Of a DNA stretch of 64,000 nt, positions 54,637 to 62,500 are shown one piece after another (position 1 is the stretch's first letter; the number at the start of each line of letters is the position of its first letter). The notes under the pieces were generated by a model. The model had not been told where the DNA came from. It saw nothing but the letters and a program-made list of their open reading frames with translations, and made no database searches. The position numbers and the translations under genes were made by a program. Source of the DNA: Fabrea salina (Eukaryota > Ciliophora > Heterotrichea > Heterotrichida > Fabreidae); contig JALIHJ010000031.1 of NCBI GenBank assembly GCA_022984795.1, positions 124,001 to 188,000 on the forward strand, in the 5' to 3' direction.

Positions 54637-55029
54637 TTAAAAGGTTTTGCACTTCTCTAAAACTTCTTTTCTGCGGTTCTCTAAGTCTTGGTTTTCTTTG
54701 ATGACTCCTAATTTTTCAACTACTTGAGGAAGGCCTAACTCCATACCACTAAGCCCACCAACTAAGTAACCCAGAGTTAGTCCCAGACAAATCCCAGGGA
54801 CGTGTGCTTTGAACACTGGAATTTTAATGTAAGTAAGCGCCACTCCTGCAGTGACTGCCAAAACTCCATAAGCTGCTCCTTGGTTTTTGATGCTTTCCAT
54901 TTCGTTGTTCACAAAGTCCGAAAGTTCTTTGTGGTCACTTTTAAGAATGTCGCCTAAAAGTGACTTACGCTTTTTGTGACACTCTCTGGATGTGTAAGGA
55001 ATGTTTTCGAAGTTAGGCTGCTTGGACAT
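54637..55029 (-). CDS. Small two-helix membrane protein, OCIA-domain-like
   Basis: 130 residues from ATG 55029; an earlier in-frame ATG would overlap NDUFS6. After a charged N-terminus with YTSRECHKKRKSLLG, two glycine-rich hydrophobic helices (about 50-70 and 78-95) read AAYGVLAVTAGVALTYI and CLGLTLGYLVGGLSGM. A charged helix ends it. The EC-x-x-x start plus two helices ending in GYxxGxxS resembles OCIA-domain proteins of the inner mitochondrial membrane; that match is weak. The ATG is 7 nt from the divergent NDUFS6 start. Confidence 0.65.
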   Translation of the reverse strand: MSKQPNFENIPYTSRECHKKRKSLLGDILKSDHKELSDFVNNEMESIKNQGAAYGVLAVTAGVALTYIKIPVFKAHVPGICLGLTLGYLVGGLSGMELGLPQVVEKLGVIKENQDLENRRKEVLEKCKTF

Positions 55030-55036
55030 AATATAT
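55030..55036. promoter_or_regulatory. 7-nt bidirectional spacer between two ATGs
   Basis: Only an alternating AT stretch separates the start codons of NDUFS6 and the OCIA-like gene. Each gene's promoter must lie inside the other's 5' coding region, or their transcripts overlap. Confidence 0.5.
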
Positions 55037-55363
55037 ATGGTTTTAATAAGACAAGTTGTAAGGTGCGTGTCTAAGTGGACTGGCGCCCCTACTATTCCTA
55101 AAGACATCTACGGAAGCCCAGTTGACGTAACGAAGCCCCACCAAGCTAGTAAACTGACTCACTTGTCCAATGCAGAAGAGTGGGTCCATAAGATCCCTCC
55201 AATCGTAGTGGACGACGACGTAGTGCGTTGTTCTGGAGTCCAAACTATGGGAATGGGACACCCTGTAGTTTACATTCAGCTCAACAAGAAGGACCCTTCC
55301 AAGCCTGAAATGTGCAAGTGGTGCAGTTTAAGGTACGTCAAAAACCCTGCACTCGCCCACTAA
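55037..55363 (+). CDS. NDUFS6: NADH dehydrogenase Fe-S protein 6 (NDUFS6, complex I 13 kDa-A)
   Basis: 108 residues. The N-terminus (MVLIRQVVRCVSKW) is basic and hydrophobic, suiting a mitochondrial presequence. The zf-CHCC domain at the C-terminus (about 60-104) has the ligands Cys, His, Cys and Cys in VRCSG, GHPVVYIQL and CKWCSLRY. NDUFS6 is a zinc-binding accessory subunit of the complex I peripheral arm. The length agrees with animal proteins after presequence removal. The upstream in-frame extension overlaps the divergent gene and is not used. Confidence 0.93.
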   Translation: MVLIRQVVRCVSKWTGAPTIPKDIYGSPVDVTKPHQASKLTHLSNAEEWVHKIPPIVVDDDVVRCSGVQTMGMGHPVVYIQLNKKDPSKPEMCKWCSLRYVKNPALAH

Positions 55364-55407
55364 CTAATCTTAGGTTTAATTTAGTTGTTTTCAGTAAAAG
55401 CAGAAAA

Positions 55408-58356
55408 ATGAAATTTGTATACCACTTGCTATTTTACCTCCGGTATGGAGTCACTGAAGCTGGAAGGAGGAAACTCCACTTCACTTTAGCCTTTATAAGT
55501 TGCTTAATCGTAGTGACTGTTGCAGCAGTGATTCAAACAGTGCTTGAACATGCTCCTTTGATCTTCCTCAGAACTGCTGAAGGCGAAGCAGGAGAAATTG
55601 ATCTAAGGTTTGAACCCCGCTTTGAAGACACCCTTTTGAACTATACAAGGTTCAAGAGTGCAATTGAAACTACAAACAGAATGAGTCCTCGTGTAGACTT
55701 TAACGAAGCCTTTTTAGACTGTGAACAGTGCACAAGCGAAGAAAAAGACGTAGACTTGGTGTTTATGGACACTGAACGCGAAAAAGACATTGAAATTGGA
55801 AGACAGTGGAGCTTCGGAAAGATCCAAAAAGGCAAGTGCCTTATGCACCAGAAACTAGCAGCAACCTTAGGTGTGAGAGTTGGTGACCAGATAACGGTGT
55901 TTCCTAATGACTATGGATGGTTTTTCAATGTGTACTACACTTACGGGAACTATTCTGACGACTACCAAGCCCAAGGCACTGCTTACTTCAACATAGGGTT
56001 TAATCTAGTGATTCAAGACCTTTTTACAAGCTTAGAGGGCAAACTGCCAGACTCAGGAAGCACCCAGAAGATACTTGCAGAAATGGACAGTTTGCTGCCT
56101 CTGTACAAGAGCGCTATAGAAGACAGCTTTTTGTGGAGGGGACTGTCTGAGTATTCAGGCTTCGTGCAGTTTCTAGAAAACAGTGATGCAGGCGAGTTTT
56201 CTAAAGAAGTACTTATAACTATGCCTGAACCTAGGTCAGACCCCTACATGAATTCTAACTACGACAGTGTGCAAAAAGAAGTTACCAACTACGCGGCCAA
56301 GATTGTGGACCAACTTGGTTTTTACCCTGTGGATGCAGACTTGCCAGTGCTGCAGAGCCTCAACAACTATAGGTTCGTAGCGGTGTTTTTGGGGATTTTG
56401 CTCAACATGATTCTTTTTATTTTGTTTATGCTGAGCGTGATCCTTATTTACAGCTTGTTGATGGTGAGTGTGGAAACTAAAACCTTTGAACTAGGAGTAA
56501 TTAGGGTTCTGGGGCTCAAAAAACTAGGTCTTGTCCTGCTGATATTTTCGCAGTCTTTGCTGTTCATCATTCCAGCTATTGTTTTTGGGATTCTTTTGTC
56601 TTTTGGAGCGAACTACTTAATTTCTGGAATGTTTGAAAACAGCATAGGTGTGGGCTTTGACATTGCCCCAACAGGGGGTGCTATATTGTTAGCGGTGTCT
56701 TTAGGGTTTTTAATGCCTATAGTGGCAGGTTTGGAACCGCTATTGACTGTTTTCTACAGCGACTTAAGCGAAGCACTTGACGTTTCACACTCTAAATCAA
56801 AAGCAGTTGCTATTCACATTGACACTTCAGACAAAACTGTTAAAATGAGTTTGATAGTGTTTGGAGTGATAACAGTGGGTTTTGGAATAAGTGTGTACAT
56901 TTTGTTGCCTTTGGCGCTTTTATCCTTTAACATTCAGTTGTTTTTAGGAATCTTCTTGGCAACTCTGATCGGCTTTTTGATAGGCCTTGTGCTACTGACA
57001 CTCAATATCCAGTACTTGCTTGAACAACTAACTGTTTTCTTGTTTTTGTTTTTTGAAAAAACAGCCCTCCGCAAACTAACTTTAAAGAACCTTGCAGCTC
57101 ACAGACTCAGAAACCGCAAAACAGCTGTTATGTACGCACTGGCTCTTGGTTTCATAATATTTTTATCAGTGTCTTACCAGATGCAACTTACAACTTCTAC
57201 TTACCAGTCACTGGCTTTCCACGGTGTTAAGTTGGGAGTAAGACTAGGCCAGTTTGAAGAAACTACTCTTCCAGTGTCAAGTCTAGAGTCCATTATGGAC
57301 GACTACAGTGATATCATAGACAGTTACTCTTGGGTTTCCCAGCAACTCTACAGTTCTGTAAACGGTGCCGAAAAAGTGCTTATCAAAAACCTAGGCAAAG
57401 CTTATGAGTTTGAGTCAAAAGTAATTGGGGTCTCGCCTAACTTAATGGAAACCATACTTGAAGACTTTAACTTCATTGGAGAGCAGGAAAGCACTGGGTT
57501 GAGTTTAACAGAACAGCTCTACACTGCTAAGGGCACTCAAGGAGGACTTATGGGGTCTATTTTCAAGAACAAGCTGGACTTAGAACTTTCTAAAGACTCT
57601 ACTTTCCTGCTCCAAATCTACGAAGAGAACAACAACTACTACCGAGAAATGCGCCCTATTGCCTTTTTGGACTCGCTTTCAGGGTTTGACTTTTCTAAGT
57701 ACCCCCAAAGCCTCAACCAAGACTTTATAGTTAGCCTGCCTACCTTTGTGGACTTGATACCAGGGGCTTCGAGCATAGCGGATATTCCTATGGCCCGACT
57801 TCTGATAAAGCTAAACACTGAAGACGAAACTAAGATCGACAACCTTTACGCTGCGCTTGACCAGACAATTGAAGGCTTAGACAAAAACTGGCAAGTAGGC
57901 GTGTGGGACTACAGAGAAACCAAAGAAAGTGCAGACGAAAGTGCAGCACTTATGGGGACTGTGTTTTCAGTAGTGACGTTCATTGCAATGTTTTTGTGCT
58001 TCTTTTCTTTAGTGAGTTCAATGACAGCCAACATGCTTGAACAAAGCAAAGAAATAGCTATACTCAGAGCCACAGGAATGACCAAATTCAGAGTTTCCAT
58101 GCTCTACGTGTACGAAGGGTTTGTTTTGATATTCTCTGCAGGACTTATGGGACTGCTTATAGGGACTTCAGTGGCCTGGACAATGATGGCTCAGCAAATC
58201 ATATTCACTGACTTGCCAATGCCATTCATATTTCCCTGGCAAGTGACTATAGCTGTCTTTGTAGGCAGTATTTTATGTGCTTTCCTGTCCTCTTTCTTCC
58301 CTGCGCGCAATTTAGTGAAGACCCAAATAGCTAACTTAATGAGAAAGGTTGACTAA
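55408..58356 (+). CDS. FtsX/MacB-like ABC-type permease
   Basis: 982 residues from ATG 55408 (MKFVYHLLFYLRYG). A first transmembrane helix (about 25-48) is followed by a large extracytoplasmic domain (to about 315). An FtsX permease core with four helices lies at about 320-470 (ETKTFELGVIRVLGLKK). More helices (about 475-600), another soluble domain (about 615-850) and a second FtsX core (about 855-975: QSKEIAILRATGMTKFRVSML) follow. This duplicated FtsX layout is that of LolC/MacB-type bacterial permeases and is known from ciliates and other protists. No ATPase partner lies nearby. Confidence 0.85.
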   Translation: MKFVYHLLFYLRYGVTEAGRRKLHFTLAFISCLIVVTVAAVIQTVLEHAPLIFLRTAEGEAGEIDLRFEPRFEDTLLNYTRFKSAIETTNRMSPRVDFNEAFLDCEQCTSEEKDVDLVFMDTEREKDIEIGRQWSFGKIQKGKCLMHQKLAATLGVRVGDQITVFPNDYGWFFNVYYTYGNYSDDYQAQGTAYFNIGFNLVIQDLFTSLEGKLPDSGSTQKILAEMDSLLPLYKSAIEDSFLWRGLSEYSGFVQFLENSDAGEFSKEVLITMPEPRSDPYMNSNYDSVQKEVTNYAAKIVDQLGFYPVDADLPVLQSLNNYRFVAVFLGILLNMILFILFMLSVILIYSLLMVSVETKTFELGVIRVLGLKKLGLVLLIFSQSLLFIIPAIVFGILLSFGANYLISGMFENSIGVGFDIAPTGGAILLAVSLGFLMPIVAGLEPLLTVFYSDLSEALDVSHSKSKAVAIHIDTSDKTVKMSLIVFGVITVGFGISVYILLPLALLSFNIQLFLGIFLATLIGFLIGLVLLTLNIQYLLEQLTVFLFLFFEKTALRKLTLKNLAAHRLRNRKTAVMYALALGFIIFLSVSYQMQLTTSTYQSLAFHGVKLGVRLGQFEETTLPVSSLESIMDDYSDIIDSYSWVSQQLYSSVNGAEKVLIKNLGKAYEFESKVIGVSPNLMETILEDFNFIGEQESTGLSLTEQLYTAKGTQGGLMGSIFKNKLDLELSKDSTFLLQIYEENNNYYREMRPIAFLDSLSGFDFSKYPQSLNQDFIVSLPTFVDLIPGASSIADIPMARLLIKLNTEDETKIDNLYAALDQTIEGLDKNWQVGVWDYRETKESADESAALMGTVFSVVTFIAMFLCFFSLVSSMTANMLEQSKEIAILRATGMTKFRVSMLYVYEGFVLIFSAGLMGLLIGTSVAWTMMAQQIIFTDLPMPFIFPWQVTIAVFVGSILCAFLSSFFPARNLVKTQIANLMRKVD

Positions 58357-58368
58357 TTAATTCAGATA

Positions 58369-59544
58369 TTAACTTAACGAGTTAAGTATCTCGTCCCATC
58401 TTGCTTTTAACTTCTTTTGGTGGAGTTGGGGTATGACTTCCATAATGGCAGTTCTGAGTTTGTTTCTAAGTAGGGGTTCTGACTCGAGAGCAGAGGTCCT
58501 AAGCACGTAACACCCATAAGGACAGTTCAGCAATAAGGGAAGTTTTTCTTCTTGAATGAATTCGTTCACGATGGCGTGTCTCATTTTTTCTTCTTTCATG
58601 CATTTTTCCATTACGTTTGAGGAGTACTTTTGTATACTTAGTTGCGCACATCTACCTTTCATAGCGTTAATCATTTGGAAGCTGCATTCTTCTCGCCAAG
58701 TGTCGATGAGGTGCTGCATAGCGTAGTTGCCGTAGGGATCTTGCATAAGCATCAGTGGGTCTGAAGTCAGTTCTGTAAACACTTGGGGGTCGTTCACGCA
58801 CTTCTTGATCACGCACAAGCCTAGTTTGTCCATTGCAAGTTCTTTTACGCGACCCATAATTTCCCTTATGATAAAATGACTGTTTTTAAATGTAACAAGG
58901 AGTCTCTGAATTACGTGGGTAGCGTTGGCATGAGTACTTAACCTATATATATGACCAGTGAAAGCTGATTTGTAAACAGCCTCTTCCTGAGGAAGGTTAG
59001 CCAAGCTGATGAGGGTTTGCAAACTGTGGGTTCCTCTTCCGTCCTGAGAAATCTTCACTAGTTTGTTTTCCATAGCTTGAAGCAGCACTACTCTGTGAGC
59101 ACTGCTGCAGCTTTGAAAGAGCGTTTGGCACATGTAGTTCCCGTATACATCGCACATCAGTTCAGCGACGTCAGTCAAAAGTGCCTGAATAATCTTGTCG
59201 ATTTCTTCTGGCCGGGATTTAGCAATGATTTGTTGCACTCTTTTGGACCCGTTTTTGGTCCGACAGAGCGAAGGCAAGGCAGACAAGTTCCCCGAAACGT
59301 CTAAAGTAGATGCGTCGAATTCACTGCTCGAAGAAAGAGTGGGGGCGTCATCCAGTATGCCAGAAAGACACTGCGAAACTGCAGGGTGCATAATTTCTGC
59401 CTGGGAAAGTTGAGATTTTTGGGAGAAGCCTTCCCAGCTTTTTGCTAGAAACTCCTCAAAGTTGACTTTTCTGTTGGGTTTGTTAGGAAACCCAGGAGGT
59501 GGCTCTAAATTCATTTTTATGAGATGTTTACAAACTGATTCCAA
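58369..59544 (-). CDS. Pumilio (PUF) RNA-binding protein
   Basis: 391 residues from ATG 59544, or 381 from the second Met at 59514, which lies before MNLEPPPGFPN. Eight PUF repeats (about 90-385) can be counted by their recognition helices: GSKRVQQ, GNYMCQT, GTHSLQT, ATHVIQR, GLCVIKK, GNYAMQH, SSNVMEK, GCYVLRT. Repeats 6 and 7 (NY-Q and SN-E) keep the triplets that read U and G. PUF proteins bind mRNA 3' UTRs and repress translation or stability. The short N-terminus has an eIF4E-unrelated Pro-rich start. Confidence 0.93.
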   Translation of the reverse strand: MESVCKHLIKMNLEPPPGFPNKPNRKVNFEEFLAKSWEGFSQKSQLSQAEIMHPAVSQCLSGILDDAPTLSSSSEFDASTLDVSGNLSALPSLCRTKNGSKRVQQIIAKSRPEEIDKIIQALLTDVAELMCDVYGNYMCQTLFQSCSSAHRVVLLQAMENKLVKISQDGRGTHSLQTLISLANLPQEEAVYKSAFTGHIYRLSTHANATHVIQRLLVTFKNSHFIIREIMGRVKELAMDKLGLCVIKKCVNDPQVFTELTSDPLMLMQDPYGNYAMQHLIDTWREECSFQMINAMKGRCAQLSIQKYSSNVMEKCMKEEKMRHAIVNEFIQEEKLPLLLNCPYGCYVLRTSALESEPLLRNKLRTAIMEVIPQLHQKKLKARWDEILNSLS

Positions 59545-59579
59545 TTAATTTACGGTACGTACTGACTTAAGTTATTAAC

Positions 59580-62500
59580 TTACTTGCGTTTCCTTCTGAA
59601 GAAGTTTACAGGAGCAGGGGGACCCTTTAAGTCGCCATTGTTAGTTGCTTGGATAATTTCCATGCTAGTTCTGTTTATTTCAAACACGCTGCTTTCGTTA
59701 AGGGAAGGAAGTACTTTCTTTTTTTTGCACTTTAAACAGGAATAAACTGTATAAACCAAGCCAAAAGCAGCTAGAACTGTTTGAACCATAATAACTCCTG
59801 CTATACAGTAAGTTATTGCATTTTCAATACTTCCAAAGTTGGCTTCCCAACTGGCGTTGAAGAAGTAAGTAACTAGCAAAAATACCCCAAACACTGCTAT
59901 TTCGCTGCAAATAGCTACTACTTGTTGGCTTTTTTCAGCTTGGGGCCTCACAAGTATAGTAAAAAAGGTGTAAGTAAGCACTGCTCCTGCGTTAGCAGCA
60001 GCTTGGATGTAAGGAAAATTCTTTAAGAACACTAAACTTGCTGCAAGCATCAGTCTAATTACTATAAACCAAAAATAAGCGTAGGCAGCTTTGGGGGTAG
60101 AACTGCACCTGAACTCGTAAAACAAAGTTCCCCACCTTCTGTAGAACTTGGACTCTTCACTCAAAGTAGTTATTTTGGTTTTGTTTTTAAAAATAAACAC
60201 GTAAAAAGCTACTGGAGTACCCAGCACTAAAGAGGCCACTAAGCAAGCTGATGCTAAGTTTATGATTTCAAAAGTTTTGAATTCAGGAAGCACTGAGAGC
60301 TGGGTAAAGCAAGTTATTGCCATGTCTAAGTAACACTGAATCCAGTACCTCATAAACAGGTTGTATCTATACTCTTTTAAGTAGTTCTTAAGTCGCTTTT
60401 TAAGCCAGTCAATTTTTAGTTTGGATAAAAGCTTTATAACTGGCCAAAGTAGCAGTAAAACTACCAAAGCAAACAAGTTGCCTGCAGCTGTAATCAAAAA
60501 TAAGTCTTTTGGAACTCCTGAAGAGTAGCTTGTGGAGCTACTGCCCATGATCAAGTTCAAAATTGGGTCAAGGTAAGGCTTAAGGGGTTGTGAAAAGTCC
60601 ATTCCTTCTAGTAAGCCTCTAACTTCGGGTGTAAGGGAGTTACTGCTTAAAGTGATGTAGTACAGAATCTCTAGAGTATTCATAAGCTTCCACAGAACTG
60701 AGGGGTTAGGATTTAATACACTAGCAAAAGCTGTAGCAGCTACTGCTCCCGAAGCTACTACTTGTGCTTGTTTTCTGGCTTGTTGAGTTAGGAGACCTGC
60801 TGGGTCATGTTCATAAAGAGAAGCTTGGAGTTCTGGAGTTTTTAAAGCGTAATTAGATTTACTAGTTACAGAGCTTAGGTTTAAAAACACTACTTCGCCC
60901 TTTGAAACATATGAGTCAAAGTCAAGGGTAAACTTGTAAGTACTGAGATCGATTTCTTGAAACTCATAGGTGTAACGAATGCTTTTGTTTTGAACTGAGA
61001 ATTCAAAGTCAGATTCCTTTAAAGAAGAGTTAAGATTCTCTGAGAAGCTCAGTGTCAGGGTGTTGTCCTTGTTCTCTAAGGAAGCTTGGAAAGTGCCTCT
61101 GTTGCAAAAGCCATATTCTTCGATGTAGCCTTGGTCACACTCGCAAGTGTCTTGAGAGTTTACTGATGCATTTTCTGCACAATTAGTACACTTTTCAAAC
61201 AGGCACTCAGTGCAAAGGTCGTTTCCACAGAGAGTGCAAGTAGAGTTGTTGACACACCCAAAGTTACAACCAGGATTGCATGCTTGGCATTTCTGTCCGT
61301 CCCAGAACTCGTCTATTTCGCAAGTTGGCAAGCAATCATTTGAGTTGTCAAGGGGACACGTTTCACAGTTTTTGCAGTTAGAACTTGCTAAGTCTGTTAA
61401 GTCAACCTTTGAGTTGTAGAGCCTTACTTCCCAAATGAACCCTTCGAAGAAGCTAGTGAAGCTTTCTGAGTTGTTTGCTTTGGCTCCAATACTAAAGTAG
61501 AACTCAGAGTCTGCATCTTTGAGCCAGTTGGCTCCTAAACTCTTTGAAAAAACTCTGGTTGTATTGGAGTAGCCTTCTAACTTAAACTCAGAGTCTTCTA
61601 TAAAGGACCTAACCGTCACTAGTTCCCAGTAGTTGCTTAGTTTAAATTGAGGAAAATCATTGTTTAGCACAGACAAACTAAAGTCTGAAAGCTCAATTTC
61701 CAAAGTGCCTGAGTCTCCTTGTCTCTTGGAAAGCAGTGTTCCTGAACCAGAAGTAGGTCTAGTCCAAATACTCACAGTAAACTCAGGAGCTACCACCAGC
61801 AAAGGACTTTTAATATCATCATAAGGAGGCAACTGCATAACAGAAGTACCCCTGAAGTAATACCCTCTGTCTTTGGAAGGGTAAGGGTCAGTCTGCTCAA
61901 AAAAAGGGTGGAACTGACTATTGACTCCTGAAAGCACTGGGATTGAACTCTGGGAGTCGGTCACTACATTCTGCATAGTGTTGAGTTCAAGATGGAACAC
62001 AAAGTTACTGGTAAGGGAAGAACCAGTAGAGGAGCAGGAGTAGCCTGTAGGACATACTGGATTGCATACTCCTTGAACTAGGTGCCCCCTCTCGCACTCC
62101 AAACAGTCAAATACTGAGGAGGAGTGACACTTTAGACAGTTTGGAGGACAGGAAAAAGACAGAAAATTGTTGATACTTAGGTCTAAAGCAATGAGTTGCT
62201 GATTATAAGTAACTTCTGGACGATAGTCTCCAGTAACATAATAGTCCAGCTCGCACTCTATCAGAACGTTTGAGTTTGTTGTAATGCTACAGTCCATAGG
62301 TCCTACTTTAACTTGAAGTTTAGAGGTGTCAGTTGGTAGGTTCTCCCCAGTAATTGTGACTAATTTTGAGCTCTCAGAAAAGCTTTTGACAATTACTTGG
62401 AATGAACAGTCTCCTCTGCACAAAGCAAGTCTGTTATCAATCCATACCCTTAGCTGAGGTTTGGTTTCGTAAGTGCGCAAAAAGTCTGAAGGGATCACAA

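Noticed and set aside
57238-57252. Possible extra 15-nt intron GTAAGACTAGGCCAG in the FtsX gene
   Set aside because: Position 10 is G, not the A seen in all eight other introns, it is GC-rich, and retention keeps the frame open. RNA reads would settle it.
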